From: Hyphomicrobiales bacterium
GTDB lineage: Bacteria > Pseudomonadota > Alphaproteobacteria > Rhizobiales > Methylopilaceae
Direction of reading: 5' to 3'
Length of the DNA: 64,000 nt
NCBI GenBank assembly: GCA_022842205.1
Contig: JALHQA010000010.1
Span: 20,965 to 84,964 of the forward strand
In this document: positions 27,526 through 37,531 of the stretch, piece by piece
Layout: each line of letters opens with the position of its first letter
Numbering within the stretch: the stretch's first letter is position 1
Notes under the pieces: model-generated
What the model was told of the DNA's origin: nothing
Database searches by the model: none
What the model saw: only the letters and a program-made list of their open reading frames with translations
Translations under genes and position numbers: made by a program

Positions 27526-28548
27526 TCACGCCACCCGAACCGGGAGAAGGCTCCGTACGGTCGCACGCGCGGCTTCTTCATCAAAGGGTTGCGGCGCCCG
27601 CAGACGGCCAAGAGCCGCATGGCAACGGCGCTCCGCATCGCCGTCCAGCCGGGGCGAAGCAAGCGCGACTTCGCGCATTTCGGCCAGATCGCCATTGCAG
27701 TGCAAGGCGATATCGCAGCCGGCGGCAAACGACTCCTCCGCACGGTGACCGATGCTGCCGCTGAGCGCCTTCATGGACAGGTCGTCGCTCATCAGCACGC
27801 CATCGAAGCCGATAAAGCCCCGGATAACATCCTGCACAACGACTCGGGACAACGTCGCCGGGTGGTCTGGATCGAGAGCCGTGTAGAGCACATGCCCTGT
27901 CATACCCAAGGGCATATCGTTCAGCGCACGGAACGGCGCAAAATCCGTCCGCTGAAGTTCCGCCACGGACGCAGTCACGCGGGGGAGTTCGTGATGACTG
28001 TCGGCCAACGCACGGCCGTGCCCGGGCATGTGCTTCACAACGGGCAGAACCCCGCCGTCGAGAAGCCCCTCGCAAACGGCGCGGGCAATCGCGGAAACAT
28101 CGGCGGGCCTGACTCCGTAGGACCGATCGCCAATGATTTGATGCGCGCCCTCGAATGCAAGATCGAGCAGCGGCAAACAATCGACATTCAGATGGAGGCC
28201 TTTGAGCTCATGGGCAATCAGGCGCGCTCCAAGCCTGGCAGCATCAAGGCCCGCTTCCGCGCTTTCGGCATAGACACCGGCATAGGCGGCCGGCGGAGGA
28301 TGCTGTTCCGTTAGAGGGGGTTTAAAGCGCTGTATGCGCCCTCCCTCCTGATCAACAAGAACCGGCATGTCACCGCGCCCGACAAGAGCCCGCACCTCAT
28401 CGACCAGCGCGCGGACCTGCTCGGCGTCTTGGATGTTCCGCGAGAAGAGAATGATGCCCCACGGCTCCGCGTGATCGACGAAAAGCTTCTCCTCGTCGGT
28501 CAAATGCGTTCCGGAGAGCCCGCAGATAAATGCATGTGGAACAGTCAT
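27526..28548 (-). CDS. nagZ: Beta-N-acetylhexosaminidase
   Basis: The 340-residue glycoside hydrolase family 3 enzyme removes GlcNAc from muropeptides during cell-wall recycling. Its signatures are FICGLSGTHLTDEEKLF, LVDQEGGRIQRFKPP, the catalytic-histidine loop VKHMPGHGRALADSH and the nucleophile region GVLMSDDLSMKALSG. No signal peptide is present, consistent with the cytoplasmic role of NagZ. It is upstream of scpA in the order found throughout Hyphomicrobiales. Confidence 0.96.
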   Translation of the reverse strand: MTVPHAFICGLSGTHLTDEEKLFVDHAEPWGIILFSRNIQDAEQVRALVDEVRALVGRGDMPVLVDQEGGRIQRFKPPLTEQHPPPAAYAGVYAESAEAGLDAARLGARLIAHELKGLHLNVDCLPLLDLAFEGAHQIIGDRSYGVRPADVSAIARAVCEGLLDGGVLPVVKHMPGHGRALADSHHELPRVTASVAELQRTDFAPFRALNDMPLGMTGHVLYTALDPDHPATLSRVVVQDVIRGFIGFDGVLMSDDLSMKALSGSIGHRAEESFAAGCDIALHCNGDLAEMREVALASPRLDGDAERRCHAALGRLRAPQPFDEEAARATVRSLLPVRVA

Positions 28549-28585
28549 GAGCGCGCCTTATAGGCGCACTGTGCAGTGGTCAAGC

Positions 28586-30385
28586 TCAGCGCCGCTGGAC
28601 GATACAGTCGACGCCCGCGGATTTGAACTGAATGCACAGATTAGACGCATCCGCCTGGCTCTGGGCCGGGACGAGAGCACGATAGAAGACACCGCGATCC
28701 CCGAGGTCAGCCCGCGCAACCGTCGCCGTATAAGGGCCGAGAACCTGCGGATGACGCTGCTTGAGCGCGTTGAACGCCGCCAGCGCCTCTTCCTGAGACC
28801 GCTGCGCCGTCAACTGAACTCCGAATGCGCCGGACGAGCTTGAAACAGCCGCGACCTGCGGAGCAGACTGAACGGGCGCAGGCGCCGCAGCTGCCGGAGC
28901 CGGGGCAGCAGCAACCGGCGGTGGCGACGCACCAGCCATCGCGATCTGTCGCGGCGCAGCCGGTGCTGTGGTGCGCTGAGAGCTGCGCGCCGGCGGAGGC
29001 GCTCCCTGCGGCTGCAGCGCACGCTTGTTTGTGACAGTTACCTGCGGCTGGGGCGACGACGGCGGGCCACCACTGGCGGTGGGGGGCTGAACGGGGGTCG
29101 CAGCGCGAGCCGGCGGAGCAACCGCAGCAGCAGGCGCTTGAGGTGCCGCCGAAACTTGCGGCAACAAGGGCCGCGGCTGCGGCAGCGGCACCTGTTCAGA
29201 CGCAAACGCCATTTGCGACGGCTGCGAGGACGCGGTCGCTGCCGGAGGCGCAGCGGGCACCGGCTCTTCGGGTTGCGTGTTGACGATGCTGTAGTCCTTG
29301 CCAGGCTGGAGCGACATGCCCTCCGCCACACCGCTGCCCTGAATGGGCGGCGGCAATTCGGACGCAGCAGCACCCTGCGCCGGCTCGGACGACCCCGAAA
29401 GCGAGGCCGCGGAAATCGGGATCGTCTTTACAACACGCATGCCCGATTCGGACGTGGGTACGCTTCCGACCGCATCGTTCGATGCCGAATCCTGTGACGA
29501 TGTCGAGGCAGGCGCACGATCATCACTACCCGCGGACGCCAACTGGTTCGGTATGATGACGCGCGGCTTTTCGCCCGGTTCTTCAGGTCCCGGGCCAATG
29601 CTCGAGTCAGCGTTCACCGGAATCCGGTCGTAGTCCTTTTTGCTTTTCTCGATAGGTTTTGCTTCGGCCACGACCTTCATAGGTGTGTCGGTTCGGGCTT
29701 CGATGACCGGGGGCGCGCCGTCGGCACCGCCGCCACCACCAAGCGAGAAATACGCCCAGGCACCGAAGCCAGCGACAAGGCCGACGCTCATGAGAGCGCC
29801 CATTGTGAGCATGCCACCACGGCGGCGGACCGGCGCATCGTCTTCTGACAGATCGTCGTCCGCCGGATAGACAGAGGTCACGCTATCATCAAAATCCTCT
29901 TCGCCGTACGGCTGACGCGCCTGGAACGCGGCATCGTATGTCGTCTCGAATTCATCATCCTGATAGGTGTTGTAGCCCTGCCCCTGCGAACCGCGCAGCG
30001 GCGGCGGATTGTCCGCGAAGAAATCATCGTCGGGGTCGTAGTCCGGCTGGGCCGTTGCCGCGCCATAGCTGCGGGAGTGAGACTCACCGCGCGGCTCGGC
30101 ACGAAAACCATCACCGCCAAGTGGGTCGAGCCGATCCGGAACACGCGGCTCGACGGGCGGCGGCGTATAATCGGCGCGGGGTTCCACCCTCGCCTCAGGC
30201 GCACGCGGCGGCGCATAGACAGGCGGCATGTCGGCAACACGCGGCCGCGACGGTTCACCCTGCGACACAAGGCGGGCGAGTTCGGCTAGCGGGTCTTCGG
30301 CCTCGCGCGGCAACCGGCCCGTGCCGGCCCCCGCACTGCGCAGGCTGTTCAAATCCGTACCGCGACGCTGTGAACTGTCAGACAT
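28586..30385 (-). CDS. SPOR domain membrane protein
   Basis: The 599-residue protein has an acidic, disordered cytoplasmic part (1 to about 185), one membrane helix near 190-215 (GALMSVGLVAGFGAWAYFSL) and a long Pro/Ala-rich periplasmic linker. The C-terminal SPOR domain is about residues 520-599 (FGVQLTAQRSQEEALAAFNA ... CIQFKSAGVDCIVQRR). SPOR domains bind denuded glycan at division septa. Its place between argS and nagZ is conserved in the order and fits a role in cell-wall remodelling at division. Confidence 0.93.
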   Translation of the reverse strand: MSDSSQRRGTDLNSLRSAGAGTGRLPREAEDPLAELARLVSQGEPSRPRVADMPPVYAPPRAPEARVEPRADYTPPPVEPRVPDRLDPLGGDGFRAEPRGESHSRSYGAATAQPDYDPDDDFFADNPPPLRGSQGQGYNTYQDDEFETTYDAAFQARQPYGEEDFDDSVTSVYPADDDLSEDDAPVRRRGGMLTMGALMSVGLVAGFGAWAYFSLGGGGGADGAPPVIEARTDTPMKVVAEAKPIEKSKKDYDRIPVNADSSIGPGPEEPGEKPRVIIPNQLASAGSDDRAPASTSSQDSASNDAVGSVPTSESGMRVVKTIPISAASLSGSSEPAQGAAASELPPPIQGSGVAEGMSLQPGKDYSIVNTQPEEPVPAAPPAATASSQPSQMAFASEQVPLPQPRPLLPQVSAAPQAPAAAVAPPARAATPVQPPTASGGPPSSPQPQVTVTNKRALQPQGAPPPARSSQRTTAPAAPRQIAMAGASPPPVAAAPAPAAAAPAPVQSAPQVAAVSSSSGAFGVQLTAQRSQEEALAAFNALKQRHPQVLGPYTATVARADLGDRGVFYRALVPAQSQADASNLCIQFKSAGVDCIVQRR

Positions 30386-30454
30386 CTCATACCCCGGGGG
30401 AAGGGTGCATCTAAGCGGGGAAACACGGACAGAATAAGGCCATTCCCCAAAGGC

Positions 30455-32206
30455 CTAGCGCATTTCAGCCGGTGCAGCGACCCCCAGCAACCGCAGGCCG
30501 GTGGACAACACTAACGCTACGCCCCTGACGAGCGCCAGTCTTCCGTTCGTGGCCTGTGGATCATCCGCAACAACAAAGCGCAGCCCCGGGTTGTCGTTGC
30601 CCCTATTCCAGTGGTGATGAAGGTCCGAGGCAAGCTCGTGCAAATAAAAGGCAATCCGATGCGGCTCGTGCGCCTGAGCGGCGCTCTCGACGATCCGGGG
30701 GAATTCGGCGAGTTTGCGGATAAGCCCTATCTCCCCGGCGTCCGACAGCCGCGCCAGCGCATCGGCCGACGCCGGGCCACCCACATCCCCTCCGAGTGAT
30801 TCGGCCGCATTACGCAACACAGATTGCGTCCGCGCATAGGCATACTGAACGTAGAAAACCGGATTTTCCCGCGATTGCTCCACGACCTTCGCAAAATCAA
30901 AATCGAGCACCGCATCATTCTTGCGGAACAGCATCATGAAGCGAACGGCATCACGGCCGACTTCATCGACCACTTCGCGCAGCGTGACGAAATCGCCCGC
31001 GCGCTTGGACATCTTCACCGGCTCGCCGGCGCGAAACAGCCGCACAAGCTGCACAAGCTTCACATCGACATGAGCCTTGCCACCGGACAGCGCCGCGGCG
31101 ACCGCCTCAAGTCTTTTGACATATCCGCCGTGATCGGCACCAAGGACGAAGATCAACTCCTCGAACCCACGGCCGATCTTGTCCTTCATGTAAGCCACGT
31201 CGGACGCGAAATACGTGTAACTACAATCGGACTTCACCAACGGCCGGTCGGTATCGTCGCCAAACTGTTCGGTCTTGAAAAGCGTCTGCTCGCGATCTTC
31301 CCAATCTTCCGGAAGCTGGCCCTTGGGCGGCGGCAGCCGGCCTTCATAAACAAGACCGGCCTTCCGCAACTGATCCAAAGTGGTGTCGACGGCGCCGCCC
31401 TGCCCTTGCAGCGATGCCTCTGAGAAAAACACATCATGGCGAATGTCGAGTGCGGCAAGGTCATCCTTGATGACGGCGAGCATTTCCTCGATCGCCGCAG
31501 CCCGTACCATCGGCAGCCATTCCGCTTCGCTCTTTTTAAGAAGCGTATCCCCATAGAGATCGGCAAGCGCCTTGCCGACGGGACTCAGATAATCGCCGGG
31601 ATAAAGCCCTTCGGGGATGGCACCGATATCTTCGCCCAGCGCCTCCCGATAGCGTAAATACACAGAGCGCGCGAGAACATCGACCTGGGCGCCAGCGTCA
31701 TTGACGTAATACTCGCGGGTGACGTCATAGCCAGCGAACTGCAGAAGATTGGCAAGGGCGTCGCCAAAAACCGCGCCGCGGCAATGGCCGACATGCATCG
31801 GCCCTGTCGGATTGGCGGACACATATTCGACGTTGGTAGCCCGATTCTGGCCAATCTGGCTGCGACCGAATTCCGGCCCCGCACCAAGCATGCTTGCGAG
31901 CGCATCGATCCAGACTGCCTCGCGAAGCCGCAAATTAATGAACCCCGGACCTGCGATTTCCACCGCCGCAACATCGGGATCCTCGCGAAGTTTGGCGGCG
32001 AGCGCCTCTGCGAGATCGCGCGGCTTCGCGCCAAACTCCTTCGCCAGCACCATCGCCGCATTGGTCGCCATATCGCCATGCGACGCATCACGCGGCGGCT
32101 CCACGACGACGCGCGACAGATGAAGCGCAATGGCGTCCGCGCGATCGCCCGCGATATCATGGATGGCCGCGTGAACGCGCCCGAGAAAAATGGAAAACAG
32201 GTTCAT
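30455..32206 (-). CDS. argS: Arginyl-tRNA synthetase
   Basis: The 583-residue class I synthetase has the HIGH-like motif [15 protein letters not shown], an N-terminal Add1 domain ([20 protein letters not shown]) and [15 protein letters not shown] in place of KMSKS. The C-terminal DALR anticodon-binding helices are complete. ATG 32204-32206 ([11 protein letters not shown]) is chosen; an ATG six bases upstream is possible. It lies 21 bp after dgt on the same strand. Confidence 0.97.
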   Translation of the reverse strand: MNLFSIFLGRVHAAIHDIAGDRADAIALHLSRVVVEPPRDASHGDMATNAAMVLAKEFGAKPRDLAEALAAKLREDPDVAAVEIAGPGFINLRLREAVWIDALASMLGAGPEFGRSQIGQNRATNVEYVSANPTGPMHVGHCRGAVFGDALANLLQFAGYDVTREYYVNDAGAQVDVLARSVYLRYREALGEDIGAIPEGLYPGDYLSPVGKALADLYGDTLLKKSEAEWLPMVRAAAIEEMLAVIKDDLAALDIRHDVFFSEASLQGQGGAVDTTLDQLRKAGLVYEGRLPPPKGQLPEDWEDREQTLFKTEQFGDDTDRPLVKSDCSYTYFASDVAYMKDKIGRGFEELIFVLGADHGGYVKRLEAVAAALSGGKAHVDVKLVQLVRLFRAGEPVKMSKRAGDFVTLREVVDEVGRDAVRFMMLFRKNDAVLDFDFAKVVEQSRENPVFYVQYAYARTQSVLRNAAESLGGDVGGPASADALARLSDAGEIGLIRKLAEFPRIVESAAQAHEPHRIAFYLHELASDLHHHWNRGNDNPGLRFVVADDPQATNGRLALVRGVALVLSTGLRLLGVAAPAEMR

Positions 32207-32232
32207 TGTCATGCTCGAGAGGGTCGCGCCGC

Positions 32233-33417
32233 CTAACGCAGATCGGGAGTTACGTCAAACAGCCGCCGGTGCTCCTGGATGGCATAGCGGTCCGTCATGC
32301 CGGCAATGAAATCTGCCGCGGCACGCTCGGGGCCGTCGCCCAGATCGCGCCATTCCTCCGGCATTTCTTCGTTGTCCGCCCGGTAAACATCGAACAAGTC
32401 GCTGACGATCTGTTGCGCATCGCTCATGACGCGCATGACCCGCTGGTGGCGATACATGCGCGGATAAAGAAAATCCTTGATGGCCTGGTCGGCACCCACA
32501 ATCTCCGGCGTAAAGGCGACCACCGGGGTACCAGCGCCCCGTATTTCCTCGACACTTGCCGCCTTCAGCTTCGAAAGCCGGTCTTCCGACTCGGCGATCG
32601 CTGCTTCCACAAATCGGGTGATGACCCGGCGCGTGAGTTCATGGATCGTCCGCGAACGGTCCAGATCGGGCCATTGCACAGCGATTTCGTCGAGAAGGCC
32701 GTCGAGGAACGGCACCTCACGCAAATCAGGCAGCCCGAAAAGACCCGCACGCAAACCGTCATCCAGATCGTGGGCATCGTAAGCAATGTCATCCGCCAAC
32801 GCGGCCGCCTGGGCCTCCGCACTTGCAAAGCTTCCGAGTTGCAAATCCTGCCGCTCCGCGTACGCGGCGATGCCGAACGGCAGCCCCCCCTTCAGCGGCT
32901 TGCCTCCACCGTCCACGAGCGGGCCGTTATGCTTCACGATGCCTTCCAGCGTTTCCCATGTCAGGTTGAGCCCGTCGAAGTCGGCATAGCGGCGCTCGAG
33001 TTGCGTCACGATGCGCAGCGTCTGAGCGTTGTGATCGAACCCGCCATCGGCGCTCATACATTGGTCAAGCGCGCGTTCGCCCGCATGGCCGAACGGTGTG
33101 TGGCCGAGATCGTGCGCGAGCGCCAGAGTTTCAGCCAGGTCCTCATCGAGACCAAGGGCCCGGGCAAGGCTGCGCGCGATCTGGGAGACTTCGAGAGTGT
33201 GTGTAAGGCGCGTCCGGTAGTGGTCGCCCTCGTGATAGACGAAGACCTGCGTCTTGTGTTTCAGACGGCGGAACGCCGAAGAATGCAGAATCCGGTCGCG
33301 ATCGCGCTGGAACTCGGTGCGGGTCGGACTTGACGGCTCCGACACCAGCCGCCCCCGGCTCTCGGCCGGATCCGCAGCAAAGGGCGCCCTTGGCCGTATA
33401 TGAAAGCCCGAAACCAT
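32233..33417 (-). CDS. Deoxyguanosinetriphosphate triphosphohydrolase-like protein
   Basis: The 394-residue HD-domain protein has [20 protein letters not shown], then the metal-binding histidines and HD pair in [20 protein letters not shown] and [16 protein letters not shown], and later [11 protein letters not shown]. Length matches the shorter dGTPase-like family of alphaproteobacteria, which hydrolyses dNTPs to nucleoside and triphosphate. It is divergent from erpA and upstream of argS, a conserved arrangement. Confidence 0.94.
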   Translation of the reverse strand: MVSGFHIRPRAPFAADPAESRGRLVSEPSSPTRTEFQRDRDRILHSSAFRRLKHKTQVFVYHEGDHYRTRLTHTLEVSQIARSLARALGLDEDLAETLALAHDLGHTPFGHAGERALDQCMSADGGFDHNAQTLRIVTQLERRYADFDGLNLTWETLEGIVKHNGPLVDGGGKPLKGGLPFGIAAYAERQDLQLGSFASAEAQAAALADDIAYDAHDLDDGLRAGLFGLPDLREVPFLDGLLDEIAVQWPDLDRSRTIHELTRRVITRFVEAAIAESEDRLSKLKAASVEEIRGAGTPVVAFTPEIVGADQAIKDFLYPRMYRHQRVMRVMSDAQQIVSDLFDVYRADNEEMPEEWRDLGDGPERAAADFIAGMTDRYAIQEHRRLFDVTPDLR

Positions 33418-33526
33418 TAACCCCTCCGAGGCGCGGACTTACCACTTGGCGGCCCCGGCAGGGAGCCCCCTTGCCCAGCGCCCGCGAAAACCTCACATAA
33501 TTGGCCAGACAAAGTGAGCCCACACC

Positions 33527-33862
33527 ATGACCGAAGCCCTCCCCGTCAGCGTTTCCGCCAATGCCGCCAGGCGGATCGCGGAAATCCTCAGCTCGGAACC
33601 CGAGGGGTCGATGCTGCGCGTCAGTGTGGAGGGCGGCGGCTGCTCAGGCTTCCGCTACGAATTCGCGGTCGAAAAAATCCGCCAGGACGAAGATCTGGCG
33701 GTTGAACGCGATGGCGTGACGGTGGTCGTCGACCCGGTGTCCCTCGAATACATGAAGGGCGCGGAGATCGACTTCGTGGATGAACTGATCGGCGCGAGCT
33801 TCCAGATCAAGAACCCAAACGCAGCTTCCGGCTGCGGTTGCGGGACGAGTTTCTCGATCTGA
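33527..33862 (+). CDS. erpA: Iron-sulfur cluster insertion protein ErpA
   Basis: The 111-residue A-type carrier has Cys39 (EGGGCSGFRYEF), Cys103 and Cys105 (SGCGCGTSF), with the whole family length. It delivers Fe-S clusters to apo-enzymes. It is divergent from dgt and upstream of a small secreted protein and xth. A second A-type carrier lies at 19410. Confidence 0.95.
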   Translation: MTEALPVSVSANAARRIAEILSSEPEGSMLRVSVEGGGCSGFRYEFAVEKIRQDEDLAVERDGVTVVVDPVSLEYMKGAEIDFVDELIGASFQIKNPNAASGCGCGTSFSI

Positions 33863-33991
33863 CCCTGCCGTTTCACCGAAGGCCAGCCTGACCGTACATA
33901 CAAGGTCAAGGTCCCCGGTTTCTTATTTCGGCCACGGAACATCGCCGTTACCCGACGATTTCTTTTGTCGGGGCATAACGGAGGATCGTCC

Positions 33992-34309
33992 ATGACCCGT
34001 CTGCTTTTGATTGCCGCGTCCGCGGCCCTGTTCGCCACCGGCGCTTCGGCGCAGATGGCGCCGGCACCCGGAAGCTGGGAACCGTCCGCCGAGAACTGCA
34101 AGAAGCCGCAATACGCTTCGTCGGATGCCTGCAAGAACTTCATGGAAGGGCGCTCGAGCGACGCCGGTACGGCTAACCCGGGTACGGCCGGTACCCCCGG
34201 CAACAACAACCCCGGCGGCAGCGCGGGCGCTGGCGCTTCCAGCTCCGGCGCCAACCCTGGTTCCGGCAACTCGTCAAATTCCGGCTCCGGTGCCGGTGGC
34301 GCGAACTAG
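33992..34309 (+). CDS. Small secreted low-complexity protein
   Basis: The 105-residue product has signal peptide MTRLLLIAASAALFATGASA, then a short cysteine-containing segment (SAENCKKPQYASSDACKNFM). A Gly/Ser/Asn/Pro-rich tail of about 50 residues follows. GGAGG lies eight bases before the ATG. The leader carries a CCCGAC...GTCGGG hairpin at 33951-33972. The two cysteines could form one disulfide in the periplasm. The function is unknown. Confidence 0.75.
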   Translation: MTRLLLIAASAALFATGASAQMAPAPGSWEPSAENCKKPQYASSDACKNFMEGRSSDAGTANPGTAGTPGNNNPGGSAGAGASSSGANPGSGNSSNSGSGAGGAN

Positions 34310-34380
34310 CACAAGCGCCTGTACGCGACTGAAATCAGCAAGCGGAAGGCTGCGGAATTGCAGCCATTTTGACGGAGACA

Positions 34381-34410
34381 AAAAAAGGCGGCCCTTGCGG
34401 GCCGCCTTCG
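34381..34410. terminator. Bidirectional rho-independent terminator
   Basis: aaaaaaggcggccc-ttgc-gggccgcctt is a perfect GC stem with an A-run on the left. It separates the plus-strand secreted-protein gene from the minus-strand outer-membrane gene and mainly serves the latter (U-run on the minus strand). Confidence 0.85.
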
Positions 34411-34432
34411 CTTCCGACTGATAAGCAACGCG

Positions 34433-35185
34433 TCAGAAGCGGTAGCTCACACCCGCCTTGATGGTGTGGAACTGGGTTTCGACGTCGAGCCCGGCGGAGA
34501 TTCCTTCATCCGAGAAACCGATGATCTCTTCATCGCCGAAGTCGATGTAGAGATACTCGGTTTTGAACGAGACATTGTTGGTGAGCATGTATTCGATGCC
34601 GGCACCAACCGTCCAACCGACGTGGTCCGTCTTGACCGAGTCGGACAGCGATTCGCTGTTCCCTTCATCGTCGGAGATGGAGGCGGAATAGCCCGACTCG
34701 ATTTCGCCGAAAGCAACACCGCCGGTGCCGTAGATCAGCGCCCGATCCCAAACGAAACCAACTCTGCCGCGAACGGTGGCAAACCACTCGAGCGAGGAAC
34801 CCGCTTCGATCTCTGCCGAGCCGAGATCCTCGATCGAGCCCTCAATGGAAAGTTCGCCTTCGTAGCCCGACCACTGGGCATCACCCACAACACCGAGGAC
34901 AAAGTTGTCCCACTGGTAGTCCCCGCCGACGCTTACGCCGGCAAAACCACCGCTCGCGGTGATCTCAGCCTCTCCATCTAGATTCAGGTAATCATAATAG
35001 GAAGCGTGGAAAGGATAGTTGAAGTCCCCGGCGGCAAGTCCACCGTGAACGCCGATGTGAAACCCGGTCCAATCAAGCGCAACAACAGGCTCGACCGGAG
35101 CAACAGGAGGAAGATCGGCAGCGAAAACTGCCGAAGAACTCAATACGCACGCAGCCGCCATGGCCTTAGCAATATGGATACGCAT
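34433..35185 (-). CDS. Outer-membrane beta-barrel protein (Omp25/porin-like family)
   Basis: The 250-residue protein starts at ATG 35183-35185 with a signal peptide (MRIHIAKAMAAACVLSSSAV ... FAADLP). It then has the N-terminal Omp25-type sequence DWTGFHIGVHGGLAAGDFNY, alternating amphipathic strands (FAGVSVGGDYQWDNFVLGVV), GWTVGAGIEYMLTNNVSFK and the C-terminal strand ending VSYRF, the BamA-recognised terminal aromatic. Predicted location is the outer membrane. It is acidic and rich in Ser/Glu between strands. Confidence 0.9.
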   Translation of the reverse strand: MRIHIAKAMAAACVLSSSAVFAADLPPVAPVEPVVALDWTGFHIGVHGGLAAGDFNYPFHASYYDYLNLDGEAEITASGGFAGVSVGGDYQWDNFVLGVVGDAQWSGYEGELSIEGSIEDLGSAEIEAGSSLEWFATVRGRVGFVWDRALIYGTGGVAFGEIESGYSASISDDEGNSESLSDSVKTDHVGWTVGAGIEYMLTNNVSFKTEYLYIDFGDEEIIGFSDEGISAGLDVETQFHTIKAGVSYRF

Positions 35186-35385
35186 AACGCCACCCCACAT
35201 TGCCGCATCTGCAGGACTCTTGCCGAGAAAATCCCGGTTAATAAAGTTCTAACTTACGCCTTTCGGCTAACAGCCTGAATGTGTGCTGATTCGGTCACAG
35301 AAAAGCCAGAACGCCGCCGTGTTACCGTTATCCCCGGACTTAACAAGCCCGATACCCACAGCTGCGGAATCCGATACAGTTGGCC

Positions 35386-36177
35386 ATGCGCATCGCCACC
35401 TGGAACATCAATTCGGTCCGGCTCCGGACGGACAATCTTCTCCGCTGGCTCAAGGATGCCGCGCCGGACGTGGTGTGCCTGCAGGAGCTGAAATGCGAAA
35501 CGGACAAGTTCCCCCGGCAGGCTTTTGAGGACGCCGGCTATAACTGCGCCGTCCACGGCCAGAAGAGCTGGAACGGCGTCGCCATCCTTTCGCGCTTCCC
35601 GATCGAGGACACCCATACGGACCTTCCGGGCGACACGGCCGACGAACAATCGCGCTACATCGAATGCCTGATTTCGACGCGGAACGGCGCGCTGCGCGTG
35701 GCCTCGCTCTATCTCCCCAACGGCAACCCGGTTGGCACGGAAAAATATCCTTACAAGCTGGCGTGGATCGACCGGCTGATCGCCCATGCGCGCGGCCGGC
35801 TGCTTCTCGAAGAACCCTTCATTCTGGCCGGAGACTACAATGTCATTCCGGCGGCGGAAGACGTTCACAACCCGGCGGCCTGGGTCGAGGACGCGCTCTT
35901 TCGTCTCGATACCCGGAAAAAGTTCAACGAGCTTCTCAATCTCGGCTTCACGGAAGCGGTACGAGCCACGACCGATGCCAAAGGCGTCTATTCGTTCTGG
36001 GACTATCAAGCCGGTGCCTGGCAGAGGAATGCGGGTCTGCGCATCGATCATCTGCTGCTGTCGCCCCAGGCCGCGGACAGGCTGAGCGGCACGCGCATCG
36101 ATAAATATGTACGCGGATGGGAAAAGCCCTCGGACCATGTTCCGGTGATGGCCGATCTCGACGTCGAACCGAGATGA
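35386..36177 (+). CDS. xth: Exodeoxyribonuclease III
   Basis: The 263-residue AP endonuclease/exonuclease begins MRIATWNINSVRLR. It has CLQELKCETDKFP, the metal/catalytic motifs GDYNVIPAAEDVHNP and WDYQAGAWQRNAGLRIDHLL, and ends with SDHVPVMADL. It repairs abasic sites. The ATG at 35386 is preferred over a TTG six bases before it. Its stop overlaps the next gene by ATGA. Confidence 0.96.
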   Translation: MRIATWNINSVRLRTDNLLRWLKDAAPDVVCLQELKCETDKFPRQAFEDAGYNCAVHGQKSWNGVAILSRFPIEDTHTDLPGDTADEQSRYIECLISTRNGALRVASLYLPNGNPVGTEKYPYKLAWIDRLIAHARGRLLLEEPFILAGDYNVIPAAEDVHNPAAWVEDALFRLDTRKKFNELLNLGFTEAVRATTDAKGVYSFWDYQAGAWQRNAGLRIDHLLLSPQAADRLSGTRIDKYVRGWEKPSDHVPVMADLDVEPR

Positions 36178-36584
36178 CACGCGAAGGCGGATGCCTGTGC
36201 GGCGCCCTGCGCTACAGGGTCGAAGGCGAGCCACGCGAGACCGTGCACTGCCATTGCCGCATGTGCCAGAAAGCCGGCGGCGCGGGATTTCTGACCTGGG
36301 CAACCTTCACGCCGGAAGACGCGCTGGCGTATACGACGGGAACTCCCGCGATCTACCGCTCGTCGGGAACCGCGCAGCGGGAATTCTGCAGGATATGCGG
36401 CAGCCAGCTTGTCTTTCGCGGCGATCGTCTGGCCTCGATCGACGTGACTGTCGGGACGCTGGACGATCCGGACTCGGTTCGGCCGCTCGCTAATACATGG
36501 GTGAAATCGCGGCGCGTATGGCTGCACGGATTTGACGGCGCCCTCCCCGACCTTCAGGGCGAGTGGCCGGGAGACGAAATCTAG
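36174..36584 (+). CDS. GFA family zinc-binding protein (CENP-V/GFA)
   Basis: The 136-residue protein has the GFA zinc ligands: GGCLCGALRYRV, CHCRMCQKAGG and EFCRICGSQLVF. The family is named for the glutathione-dependent formaldehyde-activating enzyme, but most members have no known substrate and spontaneous activity has been questioned. The start overlaps the xth stop by four bases, so it is co-translated with xth. It converges with the Sel1-repeat gene with a four-base overlap. Confidence 0.9.
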   Translation: MTREGGCLCGALRYRVEGEPRETVHCHCRMCQKAGGAGFLTWATFTPEDALAYTTGTPAIYRSSGTAQREFCRICGSQLVFRGDRLASIDVTVGTLDDPDSVRPLANTWVKSRRVWLHGFDGALPDLQGEWPGDEI

Positions 36585-37531
36585 TTGTTCAGCCAGCGGT
36601 CGAGGAAACCGAGCGCGCCCTTTCGCTCGTCTTCGGAGGCTTCGGCCAGCGCCTTTTCATGCAGGTCGATCATCCACTGCGCTTCCGCCTCGCCGGACTG
36701 CTCTGCCGACTGGCGCGCAAGATTCATCCACATAAGACCGAGCTCGGGCCGGCGCTTGACGCCCTCGCCCTTGAAAATCATGTGACCGAGGCGCGCGCGC
36801 GAGGGACCGTGGCCCTTCTTCGCGGCATTGTGGAAGAGCTGCACGGCGCGCGTCAGGTCCTTCGGCACACCATTGCCTTCGACATACATGACCGCGAGAT
36901 TGTACTGCGCGTTCGGCTCGCCGTAATTATAGGCGGCACGGCTGAAGAGGCTGACCGCGAGATGCGAATCCTGCTTCACATAGGTGCCGGGGATGCCTTC
37001 GCGGTAGTAGGAACCGAGCTGCAGCAGCGCAAGCGAAACATAGGCCGCGTTCTGGCGGCTCTCCAGCGTGTCGTCGAAATCGCTGCCGGCCTTGCTGACG
37101 ATGTCGCGGAAATATTCAAACGCCTTGAGATCGTCGTGGGCGACGCCGTCGCCCTTGGCGTACATGCGGGCGATCATCCACTGCGCGCCGACATGGCCCT
37201 GGCCAGCAGCGAACTGGAAGGCATTGATCGCCTCCTGCTTCTCGCCACGGCGATAGAGATTGCGGGCCATGTTGAAGGCTTCGTCCGCGGTCGTCTTGTC
37301 GCCGAGCGCCGGCACTTCCGGCATGGTACCGAGACCCATCGACGGCATGACCGGAGTCGGCGAGGACTGCACCGACAGGGGAATGGCCCGAAGCGACGAC
37401 GAATCCGAGGTTTCCGACGCCGGTATTTGCATTGCCATCGAGGACAAGTCAGCCTGGAAGGCAATAGCCGGCCCCGCCGCGACAGCGGCTATCAGGGCAA
37501 GCGCAGAACCGACAAAACTAGATGTCCGCAT
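36581..37531 (-). CDS. Secreted Sel1-repeat protein
   Basis: The 316-residue product has signal peptide [20 protein letters not shown] with cleavage after AIA. A region of Sel1-like repeats follows ([60 protein letters not shown]). Sel1 repeats are helical hairpins that scaffold protein complexes, often in the periplasm. ATG 37529-37531 lies within the last 14 bases of ilvD. Reading further upstream would overlap ilvD more and lacks signal-peptide logic. Confidence 0.85.
   Translation of the reverse strand: MRTSSFVGSALALIAAVAAGPAIAFQADLSSMAMQIPASETSDSSSLRAIPLSVQSSPTPVMPSMGLGTMPEVPALGDKTTADEAFNMARNLYRRGEKQEAINAFQFAAGQGHVGAQWMIARMYAKGDGVAHDDLKAFEYFRDIVSKAGSDFDDTLESRQNAAYVSLALLQLGSYYREGIPGTYVKQDSHLAVSLFSRAAYNYGEPNAQYNLAVMYVEGNGVPKDLTRAVQLFHNAAKKGHGPSRARLGHMIFKGEGVKRRPELGLMWMNLARQSAEQSGEAEAQWMIDLHEKALAEASEDERKGALGFLDRWLNN

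Noticed and set aside
34381..34410. CRISPR repeat
   Set aside because: Single palindrome with A/T flanks; no regular spacing of repeats anywhere in the window.
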